Of a stretch of 64,000 bases of DNA, positions 46,445 through 54,873 are shown one piece after another; position 1 is the stretch's first letter, and each line of letters opens with the position of its first letter. The position numbers and the translations under genes are program-made. The notes under the pieces were generated by a model. That model was not told the origin of the DNA. It saw only the letters and a program-made list of their open reading frames with translations, and made no database searches. Origin of the DNA: an uncultured bacterium (GTDB lineage Bacteria; Verrucomicrobiota; Kiritimatiellia; RFP12; UBA1067); the NCBI GenBank assembly GCA_902779075.1, contig CACZAK010000018.1, positions 1 through 64,000 of the forward strand. Direction: 5' to 3'.

Positions 46445-48652
46445 TCAGCATTTCATCTCAAACACGAGTTTACCGCCATTCAGGATATCCTCGTGGCGGA
46501 TGGTGAAGCCCTCCAGCGGCACGCCGTTGAGCGCGACTGACTTGACGTATTTGTTTTCGGGCGAGAGGTTTTTGGCAATGATGGTGAAGGTCTTGCCAGC
46601 TCCAGATGGTAGGTGAAGCACTATCTTAGGCAACTGCGGTGCGCCAAGCACGTATTCGCCGCTCGCGGGGTTCATCGGATAGAAGCCCATCGCGGAGAAG
46701 AGATACCACGCGCTCATCTGCCCGCAGTCGTCGTTGCCGCAAAGCCCGTCTGGCTTGTTGACGTAGAACTTCTCGAACACGTCGCGCACCAGCTCCGCCT
46801 GACGCGCCGCGCGGTCGGCATACCGCAGAAGGTAGATGACGTGGTGGCTCGGCTCGTTGCCGTGGCAGTACTGTCCCATGAGCCCCGTCACGTCGTCGCA
46901 CGTGCCGGTCTCGGACTCGTCGGCCTCGAGCGTGAAGAGACGGCAGAGCCGTTCGCCTGCAACTTCCTTACCGCCAACAGCCTCAATGAGCGCCTCGGGC
47001 TCGTGCAGGACGTGCCATGTCCACTGCCAGGCGTTCCCCTCCGTGAAGTCGCTTCCCGTCCCGGCGTTGCGTCCGAGCGCAAGCGGGTTGAACGGCGTAG
47101 TCCAGTTTCCCTTGGTGTCGCGTCCGCGCACGAAATGCGTCTCGGGATCAACCACGTTCCGCCAGTTGCGCGAACGCTTCAGGAAGAAAGCCGCGTCGTC
47201 CGCGAAACCGAGACGCTCCGCCATCCGCGCCGCGCACCAGTCGTCGTAGCAGCACTCAAGGAGACGCGAGACGGATTCGCTCGTCACTATGTCGTTCGGG
47301 TAGTACCCGTACTTGTCGAGGGCGGGCCAGTCCTCGAGGAGGCGTCCCGCGTGGAGGTTGGTGAGCGAGTCCTTGATCGACGCGAACGCCGCCTCCCAGA
47401 ACGCGCGGTCACGCGCATGAAGCGACGCGGCATCCGCCCCGCCTGGCGCGGCAGGGCGCGAAATCGCCTCTGTCTTCAGGAACCAGTCGACAATGACCGG
47501 CACCGAATGCGTACCGATCATGCACTGGTTGTCACGCCCCATGAGCGTCCATATCGGGAGAAAACCGGCCGCTTTCTGGTGTTCGAGCATCGTCTCGACA
47601 AAATCATCCCCCATTTCGGAAGAGATCAACGTGTGGAGTGGATGTGCCGCGCGGAACGTGTCCCAGAGCGAAAGCGTCGAATAATAGCGCCCGCCAGGTG
47701 CGATATGCACCTCGCCGTCTGCGCCGCGATAGCGTCCGTCAACATCCGCGATGTTGGCGGGCTGGATGAGCAGACGGTAGAGCGCAGAGTAGAAGTTAGT
47801 CTTCTCGTCGTCCGTTCCCTCGGCGTCCATCCGCGAGAGCTGGCGTTCCCATTCGTCTTCCGCCGCCGCGCGCACCGTCTCAAAATCGAATCCAGGGCAC
47901 TCCGCGTCCATGTTGCGGCGCGCACCCTCCTTGTCAACAAGCGAATACCCGATCTTGACTACCAGCGGCTCGTCGCCTGCGTCAAACGAAAGCACCAGAC
48001 GCGGTGCCTTCTCATCGGGAGAGAGCGGTTCAAGCGTAACAGGCACCTCAAAATCACGGTTGGTCTCGATGACGAACGAATAGCGCCTCTCCACCCAGTG
48101 CTTGCGCACGTTGGTGCCGGAGACAATCCGCCTACCCTGCACGCGCACGTCGCTTGAAAGAATCGTCTTCGCGAGTACCTTCCCGCCGATGCCCCATTGG
48201 CAGTCGAGGAGAAGCCGCATCGCCTTCGCCCCCACGCCTGTGAAGCGATAGACCGCTGTATGCGCGGCGGCAGTCGCCTCCACGCGCACGCCACAGTCGT
48301 CGAGCGTGACGGCGTAGTAGCCAGGTGTGCAGGCCTGAGTCTCTTTGCGGAACGCGGACGAGACGTTGGGCGATGCCTCACCGGCGAACGGCATGATCCG
48401 GATATCGCCGAGGTCGCCGCATCCCGTACCGCTTAGGTGCGTCTGCGAGAAGCCTAGGATGCGGTCGTCCTCGTAACGGTACCCGGCGCAGTAGCGGTAT
48501 CCCTCGCGTCCGGTGTCAGGTGAGGGCTGCACAAGCCCGAACGGATACGCCGCCCCCGGGAAAGTGTGCCCGTCCCCGCCTGAGCCAATCTCTGGCCTAA
48601 CGAATTTCGTTCTCATTTCCCACGCACTTCTGTTCTGATTTTGTAAAATCAT
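46445..48652 (-). CDS. GH92 family alpha-mannosidase
   Basis: About 735 aa. Signatures from start to end: VRPEIGSGGDGHTFPGAAYPFGLVQPSPDT, ILGFSQTHLSGTGCGDLGDI, WDTFRAAHPLHTLI near 370, YCHGNEPSHHVIYLLRYADR near 640 and GLCGNDDCGQMSAWYLFSAMGFYPMNP near 680. GH92 enzymes are calcium-dependent, inverting exo-alpha-mannosidases acting on N-glycan or yeast mannans. Unlike most relatives no signal peptide is visible, so it may act in the cytoplasm on imported oligosaccharides. I use ATG 48652, which overlaps the recJ stop as ATGA; ATG 48616 (MRTKFVRPE) is the alternative. The open frame to 48790 lies within recJ. Confidence 0.91.
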   Translation of the reverse strand: MILQNQNRSAWEMRTKFVRPEIGSGGDGHTFPGAAYPFGLVQPSPDTGREGYRYCAGYRYEDDRILGFSQTHLSGTGCGDLGDIRIMPFAGEASPNVSSAFRKETQACTPGYYAVTLDDCGVRVEATAAAHTAVYRFTGVGAKAMRLLLDCQWGIGGKVLAKTILSSDVRVQGRRIVSGTNVRKHWVERRYSFVIETNRDFEVPVTLEPLSPDEKAPRLVLSFDAGDEPLVVKIGYSLVDKEGARRNMDAECPGFDFETVRAAAEDEWERQLSRMDAEGTDDEKTNFYSALYRLLIQPANIADVDGRYRGADGEVHIAPGGRYYSTLSLWDTFRAAHPLHTLISSEMGDDFVETMLEHQKAAGFLPIWTLMGRDNQCMIGTHSVPVIVDWFLKTEAISRPAAPGGADAASLHARDRAFWEAAFASIKDSLTNLHAGRLLEDWPALDKYGYYPNDIVTSESVSRLLECCYDDWCAARMAERLGFADDAAFFLKRSRNWRNVVDPETHFVRGRDTKGNWTTPFNPLALGRNAGTGSDFTEGNAWQWTWHVLHEPEALIEAVGGKEVAGERLCRLFTLEADESETGTCDDVTGLMGQYCHGNEPSHHVIYLLRYADRAARQAELVRDVFEKFYVNKPDGLCGNDDCGQMSAWYLFSAMGFYPMNPASGEYVLGAPQLPKIVLHLPSGAGKTFTIIAKNLSPENKYVKSVALNGVPLEGFTIRHEDILNGGKLVFEMKC

Positions 48653-50295
48653 TGCCCGTGGACGCGCACGGCAAGCAATTTCAGCTCCAGATGGGAATCG
48701 CCGCCGAAATCGGACTCCATCAGCGTGAACAGCACGTCGCGCGGAACGTCGTGCGCGCGGATTGCCTCCACGTCCACGCCGTGGTTCCACCAGACAGCGC
48801 GCGGGATCGCCTTGTTTACGAACGCGAAGGTTGCGTGCTGTCCCTCCGCGCCTATCGGACGCGCGTCCGAGAAACGCACGCCTTGCAGTCCGAACACGGG
48901 CTCCGGATTTCCCTCGCCGAACGGCTCAAGCACGTTCAACGCGTCGAGCAGCTCCATCGTGATGTCGCCCGGCTCCAGCCAGAGGTCTGGCTCCACGGCT
49001 TTGGCGCGTTCAATGGCCTCGCGTGCCTCCGCATACTGCGCGGCGCACGCCTCGGTGAAGAGTCGGCGGAAATCCTCGAAACGTCCTTCCTTCACCGTGA
49101 ACCCGCCTGCCGCAGCATGGCCGCCGAACCGGTCCAGCGCGTCGGTCGCCGCCGCGAGCGCGTCTCGAACGTTGTACCCGTCGGGGGCGCGCACGCTGCC
49201 CGTATCGCCCACCGCAACGGCCACCGGCACGCCGAGCCGCTCCATCAAGCGCGCCGCGACTATGCCGACAACGCCGGTGTTGCCCGTCTCAAGGCGCGCC
49301 ACGCAGGCCGGGCGGCCGGATGCGATCTGGCTCTGCAACGCAAACGCGAGCTCGCGCTCCTCCGTCTGCCGGCGTCCGTTTATGCCGTTCACGCGTACGG
49401 CGAGGTTCCGCGCCACCTCGCGGTCCTGCTCCATCAGGAGGTTGTAGGCGAGCGCGGCGCTCTCCAGACGGCCCGTCGCGTTGATGCGCGGCGAGAGTAG
49501 GAACCCATAGTCGCGGGCGTTGGGCGTCGATGAGGCCACGCGGGACGCTGAACGCATGAGCTCCTTCAGTCCGAGCGGGGCGCACCGCCAGAAGTTCGCG
49601 AGCGACTGCGCCACGAGGATGCGGTTCTGTCCCCGGAGCGGCATGATGTCCGCCACCGTGGCAAGTCCCGCCAGGACGAGCAGCGGCGCGGCGAACTTTC
49701 CGCCGCTATAAAGGCCTGCCGCCTGGGCGGCCTGCACGAGCGCTCCGGCCAGGAAGAACGCCACGCCTGCGCCGCAGAGGTCCGCACAGCCCGGTGCGGC
49801 GGCCACGCGGGGATTTACGAGCGCGTCGGCGGCGGGGAGGTCAGGACCAGGCAGGTGGTGGTCGGTCACGACCACCGACACGCCGCGCGCCTTGATGTCG
49901 GCGATCTCGCGCACGGAGGAAATTCCGTTGTCCACCGTCACCACAAGCCCTACGTCCGGGTGTTCTGAGAAAAGGCGTCCGATCGCCGCGGCGGTGAGGC
50001 CGTATCCTTCCTTGAAACGGTCGGGGACGAATGCATCCGCCAATGCGCCGAGGCGACGCAGGGCCGAGACGAGGATCGCGCTCGCGCACACGCCGTCGCA
50101 GTCGTAGTCGCCGTACACTACGATCTTGCGTCCGTCGCGCACGAACGGCAGAATGACCTCCGCAGCCTCCCGCACGCCCGGCAGCGCGTCCACGCGCACC
50201 AGACGCGCAAGAGACGGATCGAGGAACTCCTCTCGTTCTTCCGCGCATATTCCCCGCTTCTCAAGCAGGCGCTCAACTATGGGATGCAAATTCAC
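48649..50295 (-). CDS. recJ: Single-stranded-DNA-specific exonuclease RecJ
   Basis: 548 aa. DHH domain: VVYGDYDCDGVCASAILVSAL near 70, VVTVDNGISSVREI near 125, and VVTDHHLPGPDLPAADALVNPR near 145; DHHA1 part with VAVGDTGSVRAPDGYNVRDAL and GGHAAAGGFTV near 385; a C-terminal OB-like domain with LDALNVLEPFGEGNPEPVF. It degrades 5'-ended single strands in repair, in the cytoplasm. The frame is open to 50892, but the family start fits GTG 50295; it has no Shine-Dalgarno, and a promoter -10 lies only 7 nt upstream. GH92 follows with a 4-nt overlap, an odd pairing. Confidence 0.93.
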   Translation of the reverse strand: MNLHPIVERLLEKRGICAEEREEFLDPSLARLVRVDALPGVREAAEVILPFVRDGRKIVVYGDYDCDGVCASAILVSALRRLGALADAFVPDRFKEGYGLTAAAIGRLFSEHPDVGLVVTVDNGISSVREIADIKARGVSVVVTDHHLPGPDLPAADALVNPRVAAAPGCADLCGAGVAFFLAGALVQAAQAAGLYSGGKFAAPLLVLAGLATVADIMPLRGQNRILVAQSLANFWRCAPLGLKELMRSASRVASSTPNARDYGFLLSPRINATGRLESAALAYNLLMEQDREVARNLAVRVNGINGRRQTEERELAFALQSQIASGRPACVARLETGNTGVVGIVAARLMERLGVPVAVAVGDTGSVRAPDGYNVRDALAAATDALDRFGGHAAAGGFTVKEGRFEDFRRLFTEACAAQYAEAREAIERAKAVEPDLWLEPGDITMELLDALNVLEPFGEGNPEPVFGLQGVRFSDARPIGAEGQHATFAFVNKAIPRAVWWNHGVDVEAIRAHDVPRDVLFTLMESDFGGDSHLELKLLAVRVHGQ

Positions 50296-50302
50296 GACCC
50301 AT

Positions 50303-50331
50303 ATTCTACCATATCCCGCCCCCTCTGGCAA
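50303..50331 (-). promoter_or_regulatory. Promoter of recJ, nearly leaderless
   Basis: Minus strand TTGCCA (50331-50326), 17 bp, TAGAAT (50308-50303) preceded by TGG. Seven bases separate the -10 from the GTG start, so the transcript should begin at or next to the start codon. Confidence 0.6.
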
Positions 50332-50333
50332 TG

Positions 50334-53300
50334 CTATGAGCGGCGGAGAAGCCCCTTCACGAACTCGCGGAGGCGCTGGAACAGCGCGTAGAGCGCAGGT
50401 GTGAAGAAGATGCCCACGAACGTGGCGGCGAGCATTCCCGAGAACGTAGATATGCCGATCGCCTTCTGGGAGCCTGCGCCCGCGCCCGTCGCGAGGACGA
50501 GCGGCAGCACGCCGCAGAGGAAGCTCCACGCCGTCATCTGCACGGCGCGGAAGCGGAGGTCTGCCCCCTTCAACGCCGCGTCGGCGACGGGCAGCCCCGC
50601 CTCCTCGCGCTGCTGCTTCGAGAACTCCACCATGAGGATCGCGTTCTTCGCGGAAAGCCCGATCAGCATCACTAGACCGAGCTGCGCGTAGATGCTCATC
50701 GGCGTGCCGGTGATCCAGAGGCCCAGATACGCGCCGGCGAGCGCGAAGACGACGCTGCACATCACGGGCAGCGGAATCGTCCAGCTCTCGTACTGCGCGA
50801 CGAGGAAGAGGTACGCGAATAGCGCAGCAAGTCCCATCAACAGGCCGAGACGTCCTTGGTTCTCTTTCTCCTGGAGCGACATCTCGCTCCACTCGACGTG
50901 ATAGCCCTCCGGCGCGCCCGCACGTTCAATCGCGGAGATCAGCTCAAGCGGCGCGACGCCGGGGGCGACCTGCGCGTTGATGCTCGCGGACGGCATCTTG
51001 TTGAAGCGCGTGACCTCGCGCGAACCGATCTCGTAGGCGACCGTGCCGATCGCCGAAAGCGGCACCATCGCGCCGTTCGCGCCCGGCACGTGGAGGTCGG
51101 CGATGTCCTCCGGCGTCGCGCGGAAGTCCGCCTGCGACTGCACGAGCACCTCGTAGGCGCGGCCGTCCTTGTTGAAGTCGTTCACGTACACGCTCGCAAG
51201 CTTGTTCTGGAGAGTCGAGAACACGGTGGACGGGTCCACGCCGAGCGACTTGGCCTTCTGCCGGTCGAGCGTGAGACGCAGCTGGGGCGTGTCCGCGCGG
51301 AAGCCGCACGTCACGCGCCCGGCCTCGGGAAGCTCCTGGATGCGCCGCACGAACGCCTGCGCGGCGGCGGCAAGCGCGGTGGCGTCAGACCCGGTGTCGG
51401 AGCAGAGGTTGAACCCCACGCCGCCGAGGCGGCCGAGTCCGCTGATGGCGGGCGTCGTGAAACACGTCACCTTCGCGGCGTAGACGTCCGCCGTGCGCTT
51501 GCGGATTTCGGCGATGATCGCCCCCACCTGAGTCTCGGGCGTCTTGCGGTCGTCCCAGTGGTCGAGCAATAGCACGCCCATGCCGCAGTGTTCGCCGCTG
51601 CCGGACATCGACCCGTTGCCGGAGATGAGCATCACGCCCTTCACGCCCGGCACGCCCTGGATGCGTTTCTGGATGTCGTCCAGTACGCGGTTCGTGCGCT
51701 CGAGCGTGGCGCCCTGCGGCAGCTCCACGTCCATCATGATCATGCCCTTGTCCTCGTCGGGGAGGAGCGTCTCCTTCACGCAGTCCTTGAGGAACCAGCA
51801 GCCGCCCGCCGCCGCCGCGAAGAGGAGTGCCGAGATCACCACGTGGCGCACGAGCAGGCGCACCACGGCAAGATACCCCTTCCGCGCGCCGTCGATCACG
51901 AAGTTGACGGGCGCGAAGAGACGCGGCGGTCGGGCCTTTGGCGGACGCAGCAGGAGCGAGCAGAGCACCGGCGAGAGAGTGAGCGCCACAAAGGTGGAGA
52001 GACAGAGTGCCACGCACATCGTGAACGCGAACTGGATGTACATCTTCCCCACCATGCCGCCGTAGAACGCGAGCGGGATGTAGCAGGCCACCGTCACGAG
52101 CGTCGTCGCGATCACGGCGCCAGTGATCTGGCGCATCGACTTCGACGCCGCCTCCTTCGCGGAAAGCCCCTCCGCGGCCATCAGCGTCTGCGTGTTCTCC
52201 ACCACCACGATCGCGTCGTCCACAAGCGACCCGATCACGAGGATGAGTCCGAACATCGTGAGGATGTTGATCGTGAAACCGAACGCCCAGATGAAGACGA
52301 ACGCCGCGAGGAGCGAGATCGGAATCGCCACGGCGGGGACGAGCGTGGCGCGGAGGTCCTGGAGGAACAGCCACGTAATCAGCACCACGAGGCCGAGCGC
52401 CATGAAAAGCGTGGCCACGATCTCGTGCATGAACACGCGCGTGAACGCCGTCGCGTCGTTCGCGATCTCGCACGTAACGCCCTCGGGGAGACGCTTCATC
52501 CAGTCGTCAAGCGTCGCCTTCACGCGGTCCACCACCTCCAGGGAGTTCGCCTCGGGGGTCTTGTACACGGAAAGGCCGATCGACTCGCGTCCGTTGAACG
52601 CGCTCCGTCCCGCGTAGCTCTTCGAGCCGATCTCCACGCGCGCCACGTCGCCGAGCAGCACCTGTCCGCCGGTCTCCGGGTCGTTGCGCACCACGATCGC
52701 GGCGAATTCCTCCGCCGTCTTCAGGCGGCCGTCCACGTTGAGCTTGTAGGAGAGGTAGCGGTTTGAATATTCGCTTCCGACCGTGCCGGCGGCCGCCTGC
52801 ACGTTCTGCGCCTCGATGGCGCGCGAGATGTCCGAGATCGAGATGCCGAGTCCGCTCATGCGCACGGGGTTCAGCCACACGCGCATCGCGTACGCCTGCG
52901 AGGCGGCCACTTCCGCCACGGACACGCCCTCGAGGCGCATCACGGCCTCCTTCACGTTCTGCTCCACGAAGTCGCCGAGCTGCTGGAGGGAATACTTCCG
53001 CCCGTCCGTCGCGAACGCGTACATCGCGAGCATGTCCGAATTGCGCTTCTGCACGGAGATGCCCTGCTGCTTCACGATGGACGGCAGTTTCGCCTCGGCG
53101 CGCTTGACGGCGTTCTGGAGGTTGACGAGCGCCATGTCGGAGTCCGCGCCGCTTGCAAAGGTCACGGAGCAGGAGTAGAATCCGGAGTTGTTGCAGGTGG
53201 AGGAGTAGTAGAGGACGTTCTCCACGCCGTTGATCTGGTCCTCGACGGGGAGCGCGATCGTGTCCGCCACCACCTGCGCGCTCGCGCCGGGGTAGCTGGC

Positions 53301-53441
53301 GCTCACGCGGATCGTGACGGGTGCGATCTCGGGGTATTCCTCGACGGGGAGCTGCATGAGGGCGATCACGCCGCAGAGCGAGAGCGCAATCGCGAGCACG
53401 AACGCGAAGCGCGGACGGTTGATGAAGAACTGGCTGAACAT
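50334..53441 (-). CDS. RND family efflux transporter (AcrB/MexB-like HAE1 type)
   Basis: 1035 aa, full length. The start MFSQFFINRPRFAFVLAIALSLCGVIALMQLPVEEYPEIAP is classic for HAE1 pumps. The proton relay is present in GSLVDDAIVVVENTQTLMAAEGL near 400 (paired Asp), the second-half counterpart MLIGLSAKNAILMVEFSKQQREEAG near 920, and periplasmic porter domains between. It exports hydrophobic compounds from the inner membrane with a membrane-fusion and an outer-membrane partner; neither is adjacent here, so partners must be elsewhere. The frame extends to 53885 over the next gene, but ATG 53441 is the family start. No Shine-Dalgarno precedes it. Confidence 0.93.
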   Translation of the reverse strand: MFSQFFINRPRFAFVLAIALSLCGVIALMQLPVEEYPEIAPVTIRVSASYPGASAQVVADTIALPVEDQINGVENVLYYSSTCNNSGFYSCSVTFASGADSDMALVNLQNAVKRAEAKLPSIVKQQGISVQKRNSDMLAMYAFATDGRKYSLQQLGDFVEQNVKEAVMRLEGVSVAEVAASQAYAMRVWLNPVRMSGLGISISDISRAIEAQNVQAAAGTVGSEYSNRYLSYKLNVDGRLKTAEEFAAIVVRNDPETGGQVLLGDVARVEIGSKSYAGRSAFNGRESIGLSVYKTPEANSLEVVDRVKATLDDWMKRLPEGVTCEIANDATAFTRVFMHEIVATLFMALGLVVLITWLFLQDLRATLVPAVAIPISLLAAFVFIWAFGFTINILTMFGLILVIGSLVDDAIVVVENTQTLMAAEGLSAKEAASKSMRQITGAVIATTLVTVACYIPLAFYGGMVGKMYIQFAFTMCVALCLSTFVALTLSPVLCSLLLRPPKARPPRLFAPVNFVIDGARKGYLAVVRLLVRHVVISALLFAAAAGGCWFLKDCVKETLLPDEDKGMIMMDVELPQGATLERTNRVLDDIQKRIQGVPGVKGVMLISGNGSMSGSGEHCGMGVLLLDHWDDRKTPETQVGAIIAEIRKRTADVYAAKVTCFTTPAISGLGRLGGVGFNLCSDTGSDATALAAAAQAFVRRIQELPEAGRVTCGFRADTPQLRLTLDRQKAKSLGVDPSTVFSTLQNKLASVYVNDFNKDGRAYEVLVQSQADFRATPEDIADLHVPGANGAMVPLSAIGTVAYEIGSREVTRFNKMPSASINAQVAPGVAPLELISAIERAGAPEGYHVEWSEMSLQEKENQGRLGLLMGLAALFAYLFLVAQYESWTIPLPVMCSVVFALAGAYLGLWITGTPMSIYAQLGLVMLIGLSAKNAILMVEFSKQQREEAGLPVADAALKGADLRFRAVQMTAWSFLCGVLPLVLATGAGAGSQKAIGISTFSGMLAATFVGIFFTPALYALFQRLREFVKGLLRRS

Positions 53442-53447
53442 GGCAAC

Positions 53448-53456
53448 AGTATACCA
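53448..53456 (-). promoter_or_regulatory. Extended -10 of the RND gene, nearly leaderless
   Basis: TGG-TATACT on the minus strand ends 6 nt before the ATG at 53441. The -35 position falls within the upstream terminator and is weak (TTTCCC). Confidence 0.5.
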
Positions 53457-53486
53457 AAAAAACGCGGGGCGGGAAATCCCGCCCCG
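53456..53486 (-). terminator. Rho-independent terminator after the outer-membrane barrel gene
   Basis: On the minus strand a perfect 10-bp GC-rich stem (arms CGGGGCGGGA and TCCCGCCCCG) with a 2-base loop is followed by CG and seven T. It lies about 65 nt after the stop at 53551 and directly in front of the RND promoter. Confidence 0.85.
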
Positions 53487-53516
53487 GTCATGTTGCCGCG
53501 ACAAGCGCGGCCATTT

Positions 53517-53543
53517 GGTAGGGCGCGCTCGCCGAGCGCGCCG
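53517..53543. repeat. Palindromic family A copy 6 (intergenic)
   Basis: Same 27-bp frame as the intragenic copies: GGTAGGGCG then CGCTC/GAGCG arms around GCC and a closing CGCCG. It differs in arm bases but keeps pairing, between the barrel gene stop and its terminator. Confidence 0.65.
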
Positions 53544-53550
53544 CAGGAAA

Positions 53551-54486
53551 TTAGAACTCCACGGAGAGGCCGAGACCGCCGTAGAAGTTCCAGGAGTGGT
53601 CGCAGCCCTTGCCCCATTCGGCGTTGTGCTCGCGGGCGCAGTGGCGCATCGTGCTGTCGAACCAGTAGTCGCTGTAGGCGATGTAGGCGGAAAGCGACAC
53701 ATGATCCACGAACCTCCACGTGAACTCGCCCTTGATGCAGGTGTCCATGATGCCGCCGTGGTCGTACGTCCGTTCCTCGGGGCTGTAGCCGCGCACGCGC
53801 TGCGTGTTGCCGAAGCCCTGTCCGACGGACGGACGGAACTCGAGCACGGGATCGTCGTCCTCTCCCTTGCCGTCGATGAGCGCAAACGAATGGCCGAGCT
53901 CGAGGTTCACGTAGGTGCCGTCGTCCGCCATCAGGTCGCGCTCGATCGCGAGCGTCGGCTCAACCCAGAAGATGCCGTCTGAGAGGCCGAGCTCAAGGTT
54001 GAGGTACTGCGTGTCGCCCATGTCGCTGTGGTAGCGCTCGATGTACTCGTACATGTAGTTGAAATCGACTGAGAGTTTGCCGAACTTCTCGCTCAACTCG
54101 AACTCATGCGCAATGCCCACGGAGGCGTCGAGCGTCGTCCAGCGGCCAGCCCGGTTGCCGTAGCCGCCGCGCTTGCCGTTGCCCTTCGTCACGTCGAAGA
54201 TCGATTCGACGCCGAAGTACACCCAGTCGAAGAACGTGACCTTCGCACTGGGCATGACGATCGGGTCCTTGCCGTCGATCATGCCGTACGTCATGTAGCG
54301 GGAGTCAAACCCGATGCTGAACTCCGCCGAGACGAGTTTGTCGAACGGATCGTCGGTCTCCTCGACCTCCACGGGCTTGGCGCTCTTCGTGTCGGCCGTG
54401 GTGGGAACGGCCTTCTGTTCGGCGGCAACAGCGCCGAACGTGCAACCGGCAGCAAAAACCGCCGCTGTCAGTGTCTTGATGTTCAT
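53551..54486 (-). CDS. Outer-membrane beta-barrel protein of unknown function
   Basis: 311 aa. Signal peptide MNIKTLTAAVFAAGCTFGAVA, a short acidic linker (VEVEETDDPFDK), then about twelve amphipathic strands (SAEFSIGFDSRYMTYGMI, LSVDFNYMYEYIERY, HVSLSAYIAYSDYWF) ending LGLSVEF with the C-terminal Phe required by BAM. It may be a porin-like or structural barrel; I do not recognise the family. Promoter at 54538 and terminator at 53456 make it monocistronic. AAGGA-rich sequence precedes the ATG. Confidence 0.85.
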   Translation of the reverse strand: MNIKTLTAAVFAAGCTFGAVAAEQKAVPTTADTKSAKPVEVEETDDPFDKLVSAEFSIGFDSRYMTYGMIDGKDPIVMPSAKVTFFDWVYFGVESIFDVTKGNGKRGGYGNRAGRWTTLDASVGIAHEFELSEKFGKLSVDFNYMYEYIERYHSDMGDTQYLNLELGLSDGIFWVEPTLAIERDLMADDGTYVNLELGHSFALIDGKGEDDDPVLEFRPSVGQGFGNTQRVRGYSPEERTYDHGGIMDTCIKGEFTWRFVDHVSLSAYIAYSDYWFDSTMRHCAREHNAEWGKGCDHSWNFYGGLGLSVEF

Positions 54487-54508
54487 TTTCTTTTTCCTTT
54501 TTTGTCCC

Positions 54509-54525
54509 CGGCGCGCAGCGCGCCG
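54509..54525 (-). other. Hairpin in the leader of the barrel gene
   Basis: CGGCGCGC and GCGCGCCG pair around one base, 23 nt before the ATG at 54486, inside the predicted transcript leader. It has no T-tract, so it is not a terminator; it may act on mRNA stability or translation. Confidence 0.45.
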
Positions 54526-54537
54526 AAGGATGTTGTT

Positions 54538-54566
54538 ATTTTACTATAAATTGTTTACCCTTGCAA
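54538..54566 (-). promoter_or_regulatory. Promoter of the outer-membrane barrel gene
   Basis: Minus strand TTGCAA (54566-54561), 17 bp, TAAAAT (54543-54538). It overlaps the last codons of the Cys-rich protein gene. Confidence 0.6.
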
Positions 54567-54804
54567 CTTGCGGTGCGGCTTCGTTCGGGGAAGCGACACT
54601 CTTGTCGCTTCCCGCATTGGCTAAGGCATCAGCAGAAGCGGCAAGAGTGCCGCTTCCCCGAATAGCGGCATGAGTACCGCACCCGCCCTTACACCCGTCG
54701 CACTTCCCGCAGGAGCAAGGCGCGCCCTTCCGAATGTTCCGCCAGACGGCCAGCCCGACAAGAACAAACAGGAATGCGACTATGATGATCGAAGGAACGT
54801 TCAT
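54544..54804 (-). CDS. FeoB-associated Cys-rich membrane protein
   Basis: 86 aa from ATG 54804 (a GTG two codons upstream is also possible). One membrane helix (PSIIIVAFLFVLVGLAVW) is followed by CSCGKCDGCKGGCG, the CxCxxC-rich tail of this FeoB partner family. It lies 52 bp downstream of feoB and probably assists ferrous iron uptake. The last ~40 residues are encoded by an inverted pair of palindromic repeats (54585-54662) and are unlikely to be part of the original protein, which in relatives ends soon after the cysteines. Confidence 0.85.
   Translation of the reverse strand: MNVPSIIIVAFLFVLVGLAVWRNIRKGAPCSCGKCDGCKGGCGTHAAIRGSGTLAASADALANAGSDKSVASPNEAAPQVARVNNL
54585..54662. repeat. Palindromic family C, inverted pair
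   Basis: Two ~28-bp copies (54585-54614 and 54635-54662) of GAAGCGGC-ANGAGT-GCCGCTTC followed by CCCGAA, in opposite orientation, 20 bp apart. A similar pair lies at 59051-59121. A shorter relative, GCGGCATGAGTACCGC, follows at 54665. Confidence 0.7.
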
Positions 54805-54807
54805 TTT

Positions 54808-54873
54808 CACTCGTCTCCCGTCTATCGTCTCACGTCACTCATCACTCGTCTCTCGTCTAACGTCTCACGTCAT
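54808..54873. repeat. Degenerate simple repeat between feoB and the Cys-rich gene
   Basis: A run built from variants of CGTCTCACGTCA and CTCGTCTC fills the 52-bp gap and runs into the end of feoB. It resembles other degenerate runs at 62990-63055. No function is evident. Confidence 0.45.

Noticed and set aside
50296..50892. N-terminal extension of the recJ frame
   Set aside because: Lies in the RND gene and has mirror-frame composition; RecJ homology begins just after GTG 50295.
53442..53885. N-terminal extension of the RND pump frame
   Set aside because: Overlaps the barrel gene and a terminator; the family start MFSQFFINRPRFAFV is at 53441.
54585..54662. Palindromes considered as a terminator of the feo operon
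   Set aside because: Two near-identical stems in opposite orientation without T-tracts, lying inside a reading frame, and repeated at 59051 inside another gene.
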